Shown here: positions 17,601 through 23,502 of the stretch, one piece after another
Position numbering within the stretch: position 1 is the stretch's first letter
Layout: each line of letters begins with the position of its first letter
Source: Mycobacterium sp.
Lineage (GTDB): Bacteria > Actinomycetota > Actinomycetes > Mycobacteriales > Mycobacteriaceae
Assembly (NCBI GenBank): GCA_023264735.1
Contig: JAHFVD010000062.1
Span: 1 to 44,738, forward strand
Direction of reading: 5' to 3'
Length of the DNA stretch: 44,738 bases
Translations under genes and position numbers: made by a program
The notes under the pieces: generated by a model
Told to the model about the DNA's origin: nothing
The model's database searches: none
What the model saw: only the letters and a program-made list of their open reading frames with translations

Positions 17601-19746
17601 CGACTACGCTCTGGCGCCCACCGAACGCGGCGCGATTGACAACCTCCGGCTGACCGAGATCGAGGTGGCATCGCCGAAGGCGAACGAAGTGCAGGTTCGG
17701 ATCGAGGCCGCCGGCCTCAACTTCCGTGACGTGCTCAACGTGCTCGGCCTCTACCCCGGCGATCCTGGCCCGATTGGCGGCGACCTGTGCGGTGTGGTCA
17801 CCGAATTGGGCTCCGAGGTCACCGGATTCGAGATCGGCCAGCGGGTCTTCGGCTCCATGCAGGGTGCGTTCGCCAGCCGGCTGAATGTGCCCGCGCCGCT
17901 GCTGGCGTCCGTCCCCGACGGAATCAGTGCTGTGGATGCGGCGACTATTCCCGCTGCGGCACTGACAGTTCGGCTCGCGTTCGACTGGGCCCAGCTCAAG
18001 CCGGGCGACAAGGTGCTCATCCACGCCGCCAGCGGTGGCGTGGGGTTGGCCGCGGTGCAGATGGCCCGGGCGCACGGCGCGACCGTGTTCGCCACCGCCA
18101 GCAAGTACAAGCGCGCCACACTGCGTGCGATGGGCGTCGAGCATGTCTATGACTCACGCACAACGGATTTCGCGGATCAGATATTGGAGGCGACGGGCGG
18201 CCAGGGTGTTGACGTGGTGCTCAACTCCCTCACCAACGAGGGCTTCGTCGAAGCGACGGTGCGCGCGACCGCCAAGGGCGGCCGGTTCGCCGAGATCGCC
18301 AAGCGTGATATCTGGACGACCGAGCAGATGGCCGCGCTTCGGCCCGATATCGCCTACGAGATCGTTGCGCTGGACGTGACGATGATGACCGACCCCGATC
18401 ACATCCAGAAGCTGATGGTCGAGGTGTCTGACGGGTTGGCCAAGGGTGAGTGGACCCCGGTGCCTGCCGAGGTCTATCCGCTGACCGAGGCCAGGACCGC
18501 GTTCCGGCGCATGCAGCAGGCTCGCCACATCGGCAAGATCGTGGTGCAGATGCCCAAACCGCTTCAGCCGCGCGGTGATCGGAGCTACCTGATCACCGGC
18601 GGTCTCGGGGCGCTCGGTCTGCACACCGCGTCGTATCTGGCCCAGCTCGGGGCCGGTGACATCGTGCTGACCAGCCGTCGCGCTCCGGATGCCGAGATAC
18701 GGCAGGCGATCGACGCCATCACCGAACGGTTCCACTGCCGGATTCATGTCTTCTCGGCCGACGTCGGTGTGGAGTCCGACGTCGCCAGCGTGTTGGAGAA
18801 GATCCGGACCGAACTGCCCCCGCTGGCGGGCGTGGCACACCTCGCCGGCGTGCTCAACGACGCCCTGCTGCCCGAGCAGGACCTCGAACGATTCCGGACG
18901 GCGTTGGGCCCCAAGGCTTACGGTGCCTATCACCTGCACCGGTTGACATTGGACGATGACCTCGAGTTCTTCATCCTCTACTCGTCCGCCTCGGCCGTAC
19001 TCGGCTCGCCGTCGCAGTCCAACTACGCCACCGCGAACGCGCTGCTGGACGGGCTGGTCGCGCAGCGCAGGGCGCAAGGCCTCCCGGCGACGGCCGCCAA
19101 CTTCGGCCCGTGGGGTCACGGCGGCATGGCCAGCTCGCAGGCTGCCCTGGCCAACCTCAGCGCCCAGGGCATGATGCCGCTGGAGCCGTCGGCGGCGCTG
19201 GCCGCGCTCGGCGAGGCCATCCGGCACGGCGCGGCGCAGGCCACCGTGCTCAAGGCCAACTGGCAGCGGACGGCGAAGATGCTGGGCGGCATCCGGCCGC
19301 CGCTACTGGATCAGGTTCTGCCCAGCGGCGATGGCACGGTGACCGGCGACAGCGAGATGCTCCGGCAGCTGCTCGAGCTGCCGGTGGCGGCGCGGGGAGG
19401 CTTCGTCACCGAGTTCCTGCAGCGCGAGGTACAGGGTTTCCTGCGGCTCGCCCAACCGCCCGCGGCAACCAGCAGGTTCTTGGACCTGGGCACCGACTCA
19501 CTGATGGCAGTCGAACTGCGCAACCGGTTGTTCGGCCAGTTCGGCGGCAAGTTCGACATCAGCCCGACCGCGGTGTTCGACTACCCGACCCTCGGCGAGC
19601 TCGCCGAACATCTGGTGTCGCAGCTGCCCGATTCCGATCCGCCCTCGGGCGATGCGAACGCTCCGGAAACCGCAGAGACTGCAGAATCCGCTGCCGAGCC
19701 CGCGGTCGTCGCCCAGGACGAAGCCGAGCCGACTCCCGAGGACTGA
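8692..19746 (+). CDS. pks: Two-module type I polyketide synthase (phleic acid / TPP type)
   Basis: A 3,684-residue PKS. Module 1: KS (about 12-440; C184, H319, H359), AT (about 540-850; S635 in GHSVGQ, H736 in HAFH), KR (TGGLGSLG from 1180, Tyr1323), ACP (Ser1491 in GMDSLM). Module 2: KS (from 1555; C1727), AT (S2189, H2290), DH (H2487 in HxxxGxxxxP, D2654), ER (NADPH motif HAASGGVGLA near 3111), KR (TGGLGALG from 3302, Tyr3445), ACP (Ser3603 in GTDSLM). Both ATs carry HAFH, indicating malonyl-CoA. There is no loading module and no thioesterase; the last 45 or so residues are acidic and low in complexity. In TPP loci the homologue makes phleic acids. Module 1 lacks a DH, and the DH second motif reads DLCTG where families usually have Gln or His at the last position. 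Confidence 0.93.
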   Translation: MALTEHPTQQAPRFAIVGYAARFPGAADADQYWDLLHNGRDAVTEVPQDRWDVEEFFDPDPDAPGKIVTRRAGFVDDVTGFDAPFFGVSAREANVMDPQHRLLLETAWRAVEHSGTAPTTLANTRTGVFIGLATHDFLGMASDALSYAEIEAYLAVGTSSAAAAGRISYRLGLQGPAVTVDTACSSSLVAIHQACQALRLGECDLALAGGVNVMLSPATMITFSHSRMLAPDGRCKTFDAAADGYVRGEGCGVIAVKRLEDAIRDGDRIRAVIRGSAVNQDGASGGLTVPNGVAQQRVIGEALESAGLAPSDIGYLEAHGTGTSLGDPIEVQAAAAALGKGRDADQPLLIGSAKTNIGHLEAAAGVAGVLKVVLSLEHQELPKHLHFRNPSPHIPWDRIPVRVVDEAVAWERSAKPRIAGVSSFGFSGTNAHVILEEAPQVAPPAAADAPADDRRFMVLPLSARTPAALAQTAEHYRSWLSEHPEATLADVCLTAGAGRAHFEHRAALVVNSRESARELLGALADDLPAPGLVRGDSADAPKTAWLFPGQGSQYAGMARELFETEPVFAETMTRCAEAVAGVLEKPLLDLIFDADGTEALKQTRHAQPAIFAVEMGLARLWQSRGFEPDVVLGHSVGQYSAACVAGVFSLEDGARLLAERGRLFGDLPTGGRMCAIFADPDRVERLTDEFPSLSVAAYNGANTVLSGPAADLEQAVAQLTDDGARCDWLDTSHAFHSALLDPALDAFEAYANGFEFGAPQRILVCNRTGATLGRNAKLDGSYWRRHARQPVQFAKGVATLAELGCALLLEVGPQPVLTAAALRAWPDPATAPKAVPSLRRNGADHRQVTEALAGAYVAGHVPDFAALVPQPAHKLDLPTYPFQHRQYWFSSKQVQTSASDGPRTEAVRLLEDGRIEELAALLDVAGTSQTTAEVLNKLAAQHNRQRSAQSIADIRYEIRWEPSANSSPAEIGEGTAWLLIGDDAVVMRPLIDTLTTNGHRHRVLGLPVSDADEERLVDELRTAVNDEPELRILHVAALDSDAAPSMRSLLRMQHRVLGGTQRLFRAAAAAELRTPIWVTTHGAQRVTNDDTVSPVQSILWGFCRAAALEYPQVWGGLVDLSGRGADEWSRLIKQVVTASPDEDQIALRADTVQVPRLVRRNGQPNSTLLELRSEATYLVTGGLGSLGLEIAGYLAAHGARQLVLTGRRAPSEAAQRRIDALREQHGCTIRVIAADVADPHDVARLLATVQAELPPLAGIVHAAGENSTTPLSSLESSEVDRVFSGKVWGAWHLSEASADLHLDFFLSTSSISSVWGSYGQTAYSAANAFLDGLTWRLREQGVPAISVNFGPWSAGMADQDARTQLERRGIRTLSPSDALAGMADVMAAAGSQGPAEAVVARIDWARFLPIYLQAGRRALLAEVGREVPESTSVTSPASGNTRLVEQLIAAPVQQRKKLVLEHLRNTVAEVTRIDASEIREEAGFFDLGMDSLMAVELRRRLEQAVGKELPATLAMDFPRLTDVADYLLSDVLNLNEKAGSQLAAQPTSLATSATDEPIAIIAVACRFPGSPDADAYWDVLSGGVDAIREIPEDRFDVDEFYDPDQQMPGKIYTRNGGYLDSVDGFDPEFFGISPREAVWIDPQQRLMLEIAWEGLERAGYAPSAVRGSRTGVFVGVGANEYSHLLSGESVENLEAHFITGNALNAIAGRVAFTLGLEGPAMAVDTACSSSLVAVHQASQALHSGDCDMALAGGVNVLLSPASIVAASRARMLAPDGRCKTFDAAADGYVRGEGCGILVLKRLSDAQRDGDRICAVIRSSAVNQDGASSGLTVPNGGAQQRLINAALTRAGLTGGDVDYLEAHGTGTPLGDPIEVQAAAAVYGAGRDPNRPLLMGTAKTNIGHLESAAGVAGLVKVVLSLQHELLPQNLHFQNPSPHIPWDSLPVQVVDKPTPWPANGRPRRAGVSSFGFTGTNAHVLIEEAPQPPLADDAADEPVDGAAPTEAAREPLSLLPLSARSAQGLVALAQRYSTWLDTHTESPLTDVCFTAGAGRSHFEHRAAVVATSAQEAKMLLDDLVANRLRPGVLRGECTDPPTTAWFFPGQGSQYPGMARELFDIEPVFADTVRRCAQAVDPILPRPLLEVLFSSDREAAETLRHTSFAQPAIFAVEMGLARLWQSWGIEPDVVLGHSVGQYAAACVAGVFSLEDGARLIAERGRLFGSLPAGGRMVAVFADPEYVERTASTFPRVSVGAYNGRNTVLSGPGEDLEQIVAACSEDGTRCTWLETSHAFHSELLDPVLDEFESFAKQFTYAVPSRPLVCNRTGAVLTSETPIDAQYWRRHSRQPVQFTESVRTVAALGCSVLMEIGPQPILTAAALQIWPETSATPRAIVSLRKGANAQRQITEALATTYICGHRPDFAAKYRAPSHRLELPTYPFQRRRYWPKTSGIRADGTAASGILGSAKDLASGDIVYTTVLSVKTQPWLAHHVIYGTVVVPGATYAAMALASAGAPARVKEVFFYEPIILPDKASREVQLTLHPVDDGWKFQVHSRPYGVRDSEWSLNSDGTLLAGVDPDEGSPESTLSPDEAIEQMNRTRPQELFDIFHDMELAWGPTWSTSLKSLWVGQNEAIGDISLGEELTEHVGSEPIHPVLLDLCTGVAFPAFPATLAAEQGMSDLFLPLRYAQVTVAEKMPRRFYCRARWHENTITSETQVFDLDFVSPDGRMLGGIREFTVKRAPREALLRGLGGDSTRLLYSLGWQEIAAPVAEAAEQDTAKTANGTWLIAGFDALAAEVPGATTVADITDAQSWQQAFAEAAERGAPVTGIVWRSAGQPESRESTDDLAIRLEAEIATLLGAAQTALASQAAQKGTLADGLWIVTERAVATEPGEPVDPVQAALWGFGRTLIAEQPTLRVRLVDGDASDESLSWLAGALDTPVVEPEMAVRQGRFLVSRLLHWARNGQLPIPRSDDYALAPTERGAIDNLRLTEIEVASPKANEVQVRIEAAGLNFRDVLNVLGLYPGDPGPIGGDLCGVVTELGSEVTGFEIGQRVFGSMQGAFASRLNVPAPLLASVPDGISAVDAATIPAAALTVRLAFDWAQLKPGDKVLIHAASGGVGLAAVQMARAHGATVFATASKYKRATLRAMGVEHVYDSRTTDFADQILEATGGQGVDVVLNSLTNEGFVEATVRATAKGGRFAEIAKRDIWTTEQMAALRPDIAYEIVALDVTMMTDPDHIQKLMVEVSDGLAKGEWTPVPAEVYPLTEARTAFRRMQQARHIGKIVVQMPKPLQPRGDRSYLITGGLGALGLHTASYLAQLGAGDIVLTSRRAPDAEIRQAIDAITERFHCRIHVFSADVGVESDVASVLEKIRTELPPLAGVAHLAGVLNDALLPEQDLERFRTALGPKAYGAYHLHRLTLDDDLEFFILYSSASAVLGSPSQSNYATANALLDGLVAQRRAQGLPATAANFGPWGHGGMASSQAALANLSAQGMMPLEPSAALAALGEAIRHGAAQATVLKANWQRTAKMLGGIRPPLLDQVLPSGDGTVTGDSEMLRQLLELPVAARGGFVTEFLQREVQGFLRLAQPPAATSRFLDLGTDSLMAVELRNRLFGQFGGKFDISPTAVFDYPTLGELAEHLVSQLPDSDPPSGDANAPETAETAESAAEPAVVAQDEAEPTPED

Positions 19747-19761
19747 CCGAAGAGGCTTGAT

Positions 19762-19797
19762 GCGATAGCGGTGTGACCTAAATCGCACCGCTATCGC
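19762..19797 (+). terminator. Terminator after pks
   Basis: A perfect 12-bp inverted repeat (GCGATAGCGGTG, 12-nt loop, then its complement) begins 15 bp after the pks stop and is followed by TGTTTTC. Confidence 0.8.
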
Positions 19798-19927
19798 TGT
19801 TTTCGGTGTCGCCACATGCCCCCGCCATAACCCCCGTTGACCAGCGGATATATGGCGACTGATCGACTCGGCGAAACGCCAACCCAACCAGTGGGTTGAT
19901 TAGCCGACTGAACTTGCTCACAGGGAC

Positions 19928-19955
19928 TTGCGTTCCGGTTACCGGCCGGTATAGT
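19928..19955 (+). promoter_or_regulatory. SigA-like promoter of fadE5
   Basis: TTGCGT (19928-19933) and TATAGT (19950-19955) are separated by 16 bp. The expected start site near 19962 gives a leader of about 78 nt, which carries GAGGAG before the ATG at 20041. It is one of the best -35/-10 pairs in the window, in keeping with strong expression of fadE5. Confidence 0.62.
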
Positions 19956-19960
19956 TTCGG

Positions 19961-19976
19961 GTTACTGGTGGGTAAC
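19961..19976. promoter_or_regulatory. Candidate operator GTTAC-N6-GTAAC at the fadE5 start site
   Basis: GTTAC and GTAAC form an inverted repeat starting 5 bp after the -10 box, a position where a bound repressor would block transcription. Its core TTACT-N5-GTAA recurs in the fadA2/fabG4 divergent promoter at 24872-24885. Confidence 0.55.
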
Positions 19977-20040
19977 TTAGACCCGAGTCCCCAACCACAA
20001 GCCCAAGTTCAGATGACATTCTCGCTGAGGAGTAACCGTC

Positions 20041-21876
20041 ATGAGCCACTACAAGTCCAACGTTCGCGACCAGGTATTCAACCTGTTCGAGGTCCTCGGT
20101 TTCGACAAGGCCCTCGGCACGGGTGACTACAGCGATCTCGACGCCGACACCGTGCAGGAGATGCTCGGTGAGATGGCCCGGCTGGCCGAAGGCCCGCTGG
20201 CTGCGTCGTTCGTCGACGGCGACCGCAACCCGCCGGTCTTCGACCCCGAGACCCACACCGTCACTCTGCCTGAGGAATTCAAGAAGTCGGTGAAGGCCTT
20301 CATCGACGCCGGCTGGGACAAGGTCGGCCTCGACGAGGAGCTCGGCGGTATGCCGATGCCCAAGACTCTGGTGTGGGCGCTACACGAGCACGTGCTTGGC
20401 GCCAACCCCGCGGTATGGATGTACGCCGGCGGCGCCGGCTTCGCCCAGATCGTCCACAACCTCGGCACCGAGGAGCAGAAGCAGTGGGCCATCAAGGCTG
20501 CCGAGCGTGGCTGGGGCTCGACCATGGTGCTGACCGAGCCGGACGCCGGCTCTGACGTCGGCGCCGGCCGCACCAAGGCCATCAAGCAGGACGACGGCTC
20601 CTGGCACATCGACGGCGTGAAGCGCTTCATCACCTCCGCCGACTCCGACGACATGTTCGAGAACATCCTGCACCTGGTGCTGGCCCGCCCCGAGGGCGCC
20701 GGACCGGGCACCAAGGGTCTGTCGCTGTTCATCGTGCCGAAGTTCCTCTTCGATCCCGAGACCGGCGCACCCGGTGAGCGCAACGGCGTGTTCGTCACCA
20801 ACGTCGAGCACAAGATGGGCCTGAAGGTTTCGGCCACCTGTGAGCTGACCTTCGGCCAGCACGGCACCCCGGCCAAGGGCTGGCTCGTCGGCGAGGTACA
20901 CGAGGGCATCGCGCAGATGTTCGACGTGATCGAGCAGGCCCGAATGATGGTGGGCACCAAGGCGATTGCCACCCTGTCGACCGGCTACCTGAACGCTCTG
21001 GAGTACGCCAAGGAGCGTGTGCAGGGCGCCGACCTGACCCAGATGACCGACAAGACCGCGCCGCGCGTGACGATCACCCATCACCCTGACGTTCGTCGCA
21101 GCCTGATGACCCAGAAGGCCTACGCCGAGGGTCTGCGCGCGCTGTACCTCTACACCTCCACCTACCAGGACGCCGCGGTGGCCAAGGCCGTCCAGGGCGT
21201 CGAGCCCGATCTCGCGGTCAAGGTCAACGACCTGCTGCTGCCGATCGTCAAGGGCGTCGGCTCCGAGCAGGCCTACGCCAAGCTCACCGAGAGCCTGCAG
21301 ACCTTCGGTGGATCCGGCTTCCTGCAGGACTACCCGATCGAGCAGTACATCCGCGACGCGAAGATCGACTCGCTCTACGAGGGCACCACCGCCATCCAGG
21401 CGCAGGACTTCTTCTTCCGGAAGATCGTGCGCGACAAGGGTGTTGCGCTGGCTCACGTGGCCGGCCAGATCAACGAGCTCATCGCGAACGAGGCGGGCAA
21501 CGGCCGGCTCAAGACCGAGCGTGAACTGCTCGCCAAGGCTCTCGAGGATGTCCAGGCCATGGCCGCGTCGATGACCGGCTACCTGATGGCCGCGCAGGAG
21601 GATTCCAGCAGCATCTACAAGGTGGGCCTGGCCTCGGTGCGCTTCCTGATGAGCGTCGGCGACCTGGTCATCGCATGGCTGCTGCAGCGCCAGGCCGCGG
21701 TTGCCGTCGCGGCGCTGGACGCCGGTGCCACCGGTGCCGATCGCTCGTTCTACGAGGGCAAGATCGCCGTGGCGTCGTTCTTCGCCAAAAGCTTCCTGCC
21801 GCTGCTGACCAGCACGCGACTGGTGGTCGAGACCATCGACAACGACATCATGGAGCTCGACGAAGCCGCGTTTTAG
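20041..21876 (+). CDS. fadE5: Acyl-CoA dehydrogenase FadE5
   Basis: A 611-residue FAD-dependent acyl-CoA dehydrogenase that makes the trans-2-enoyl-CoA in the first beta-oxidation step. The length and the catalytic Glu447 (SLYEGTTAIQAQDFF) match what is known of M. smegmatis FadE5, a broad-range enzyme for medium and long acyl-CoAs. The substrate/flavin motif VLTEPDAGSDVGA and the C-terminal helical extension of large mycobacterial FadEs are present. The ATG is preceded by GAGGAGTAA. Codon use is strongly biased to C/G-ending codons and AAG lysine, suggesting high expression. It is monocistronic, with a terminator before and after. In M. tuberculosis it neighbours fadA2, fabG4 and htdX, as here apart from one intervening hydrolase gene. 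Confidence 0.95.
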   Translation: MSHYKSNVRDQVFNLFEVLGFDKALGTGDYSDLDADTVQEMLGEMARLAEGPLAASFVDGDRNPPVFDPETHTVTLPEEFKKSVKAFIDAGWDKVGLDEELGGMPMPKTLVWALHEHVLGANPAVWMYAGGAGFAQIVHNLGTEEQKQWAIKAAERGWGSTMVLTEPDAGSDVGAGRTKAIKQDDGSWHIDGVKRFITSADSDDMFENILHLVLARPEGAGPGTKGLSLFIVPKFLFDPETGAPGERNGVFVTNVEHKMGLKVSATCELTFGQHGTPAKGWLVGEVHEGIAQMFDVIEQARMMVGTKAIATLSTGYLNALEYAKERVQGADLTQMTDKTAPRVTITHHPDVRRSLMTQKAYAEGLRALYLYTSTYQDAAVAKAVQGVEPDLAVKVNDLLLPIVKGVGSEQAYAKLTESLQTFGGSGFLQDYPIEQYIRDAKIDSLYEGTTAIQAQDFFFRKIVRDKGVALAHVAGQINELIANEAGNGRLKTERELLAKALEDVQAMAASMTGYLMAAQEDSSSIYKVGLASVRFLMSVGDLVIAWLLQRQAAVAVAALDAGATGADRSFYEGKIAVASFFAKSFLPLLTSTRLVVETIDNDIMELDEAAF

Positions 21877-21889
21877 AGTTTCGACCGAC

Positions 21890-21923
21890 AACGGCCCCGG
21901 GATCGTTCGGTCTCGGGGGCGTT
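21890..21923 (+). terminator. Terminator after fadE5
   Basis: An imperfect 13-bp stem (AACGGCCCCGGGA against TCTCGGGGGCGTT, 11 pairs plus G-U options) with an 8-nt loop lies 13 bp after the fadE5 stop. It lacks a T tract, as is common in mycobacteria. Confidence 0.6.
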
Positions 21924-21958
21924 GGCGTTCGGGCCCGCAGGCGTCCGCGTAGCGCCAC

Positions 21959-22028
21959 TCAGGGACTTTGGTCACTTTTTGCCAGCGATTGCGCTTCAAC
22001 CGACCTATGTCGGGACTTTGGGCCCTGG
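21959..22028 (+). promoter_or_regulatory. Two DosR-box-like sites upstream of the hydrolase gene
   Basis: GGGACTTTGGTCAC (21962-21975) and GGGACTTTGGGCCC (22012-22025) each match 12 of 14 core positions of the DosR dormancy box GGGACTWWAGTCCC. They lie 50 bp apart. The proximal site lies where the -35 box of the hydrolase promoter would be, the usual place for DosR activation. Only the core is conserved; the outer TTS/SAA flanks are weak. Confidence 0.5.
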
Positions 22029-22047
22029 CAGTTAGCTGGCGATCCGC

Positions 22048-22053
22048 TACATT
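22048..22053 (+). promoter_or_regulatory. Candidate -10 box of the hydrolase gene (leaderless)
   Basis: TACATT fits TANNNT and ends 6 nt before the ATG at 22060. The proximal DosR-like box is centred about 32 bp upstream. If initiation were instead at the ATG at 22066, AGGAA (22056-22060) could serve as ribosome binding site. Confidence 0.45.
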
Positions 22054-22059
22054 CTAGGA

Positions 22060-23295
22060 ATGGCGATGCCTGACAGCAACGAAGCTATCACCGCGCATCC
22101 CGCTGCGACCGGTAGAAAGCCGGCCAACGCGAGTCCGCTGGCGAATATTGTCGGGCCTTTCACAAAAGCCGGCGGCTACTACGCCCGCTCCTGGGGTGCA
22201 TACCTCGACGGCGGCAAGGACGAGTTGCCTGTCGCCCGCCCCACGCTTTCGCTGGCGACGCACGCCCTGCGCGACGAAATCGTCCTCGTCGGATTGCGGT
22301 TGCGCCGGCCGCTGAGCGACGCGGCCGTCTACGAAAAGATCAACACCGAGGTCCTCAAGGCCATCGACTTCTACGGCAAGCACGGCTGGCTGGCCCGTCC
22401 CGAGGGCTTCTTCGCCGCCCCGCCTGCGCCGAAAGACGTGACCATCCGGTCGTACAAGGTCCGTGGCCGCACCCACGAGCGGATCTCGTTCGACAGCGGC
22501 TACCAGCCTTACGCCCGCGAACCCGGCCGCGCCCGCTGGCTGAGCTACACCGGCAACCACCGTGAATACGCGATGATGCTGCGCCACCGCGAACCTCGTC
22601 CGTGGCTGGTGTGCGTGCACGGCACCGAGATGGGCCGCCCCAACCTGGATCTGGCCCTGTTCCGGGCCTGGCATCTGCACGAGCAGTTCGGCCTCAACGT
22701 GATACTTCCGGTGCTCCCGATGCACGGCCCGCGCGCCAAGGGACTGCCCAAGGGCGCTGTCTTTCCGGGTGAGGACGTGATGGACGACGTCCACGCCACC
22801 GCACAGGCGGTGTGGGACATCCGTCGCGTGCTGGCCTGGATCCGGTCACAACAGCCCGACGCCAAGATCGGGTTGAACAGCATCTCGCTGGGCGGCTACA
22901 TCGCGGCCCTGGTCGCCAGCCTCGACGAAGACCTCACCTGTGCGATCCTCGGCGTTCCGCCGGCCAACCTGGTGTCGCTCCTGGGCCGTCACGCCGGCTT
23001 GGGCACAGACGACCCCCGCTACCGGACACTGGAATTGGCCGAACCGATCGGCGAGATGATCTCCCCGCTGTCGCTACAACCCAAGGTGGCTCCCGAGGGC
23101 CGGTTCATCTACGCCGGGGTCGCCGACCGGATCGTGCACCCGCGCGAGCAGGTACTCGCATTGTGGGAGCACTGGGGACGCCCGAACATCGGCTGGTACC
23201 GCGGTGGTCACACCGGGTTCTTCCAAGCTCGTCCGGTTCAGCAGTTCGTCGATGCCGCCTTGGTGCAATCGGGCTTGGTGGATTCCGGGGCCTAA
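22060..23295 (+). CDS. Alpha/beta hydrolase (abhydrolase_18-like)
   Basis: A 411-residue alpha/beta hydrolase. The oxyanion strand is VCVHGTEMG, the nucleophile elbow is NSISLGGY, the likely acid is the Asp of GVADRIVHP and the base is the His of RGGHTGFF. These are arranged as in the abhydrolase_18 group of uncharacterised bacterial esterases and lipases. It has no signal peptide or membrane helix, so it is probably cytosolic. About 180 N-terminal residues precede the core and are not recognised. A leaderless start at 22060 or a conventional one at 22066 both fit. It lies alone between fadE5 and fadA2, where M. tuberculosis, as I recall, has no such gene. The two DosR-like boxes suggest induction by hypoxia or nitric oxide. 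The substrate is unknown; lipid ester turnover would fit the surroundings. Confidence 0.82.
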   Translation: MAMPDSNEAITAHPAATGRKPANASPLANIVGPFTKAGGYYARSWGAYLDGGKDELPVARPTLSLATHALRDEIVLVGLRLRRPLSDAAVYEKINTEVLKAIDFYGKHGWLARPEGFFAAPPAPKDVTIRSYKVRGRTHERISFDSGYQPYAREPGRARWLSYTGNHREYAMMLRHREPRPWLVCVHGTEMGRPNLDLALFRAWHLHEQFGLNVILPVLPMHGPRAKGLPKGAVFPGEDVMDDVHATAQAVWDIRRVLAWIRSQQPDAKIGLNSISLGGYIAALVASLDEDLTCAILGVPPANLVSLLGRHAGLGTDDPRYRTLELAEPIGEMISPLSLQPKVAPEGRFIYAGVADRIVHPREQVLALWEHWGRPNIGWYRGGHTGFFQARPVQQFVDAALVQSGLVDSGA

Positions 23296-23312
23296 CCCAG
23301 CGGCTCCATGAA

Positions 23313-23349
23313 AACCGCCGCTGGAATCCCCTCTTCTCCAGCGGCGGTT
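23313..23349 (+). terminator. Terminator after the hydrolase gene
   Basis: A perfect 13-bp stem (AACCGCCGCTGGA and its complement) with an 11-nt loop lies 17 bp after the hydrolase stop, followed by CCTTCGTTTAC. Confidence 0.85.
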
Positions 23350-23354
23350 CCTTC

Positions 23355-23377
23355 GTTTACGTCAATAGGCCGTAAAC
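23355..23377. repeat. Short inverted repeat between convergent genes
   Basis: GTTTACG and CGTAAAC flank 9 nt. It lies between two terminator hairpins. It might be a protein site or a further transcript-end signal; no gene is near enough to suggest an operator. Confidence 0.35.
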
Positions 23378-23389
23378 AAAGAGGATGCC

Positions 23390-23429
23390 CCGTGTTGCCG
23401 TCGGGTCGGGGGGTCAGACGGCAACACGG
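23390..23429 (-). terminator. Terminator after fadA2 (reverse strand)
   Basis: A perfect 13-bp stem (CCGTGTTGCCGTC and its complement) with a 14-nt G-rich loop. It serves fadA2 transcripts arriving from the right; on that strand it is followed by CTCTTTGTTTAC. The remaining gene-free stretch (23430-23502) has two unusual T runs (23482-23487 and 23493-23499) and no gene. Confidence 0.7.
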
Positions 23430-23502
23430 AGCTATCCAGTACATCTGTAACCCGCACGCGTTCGTTACAAACCCCGGGAAACTTTTTTCCAGATTTTTTT
23501 CG

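Noticed and set aside
20380..21999. 539-codon open frame on the minus strand opposite fadE5
   Set aside because: It mirrors the codon bias of fadE5 on the other strand, has no recognisable domain and is rich in Leu, Gly, Asp and His as shadow frames are.
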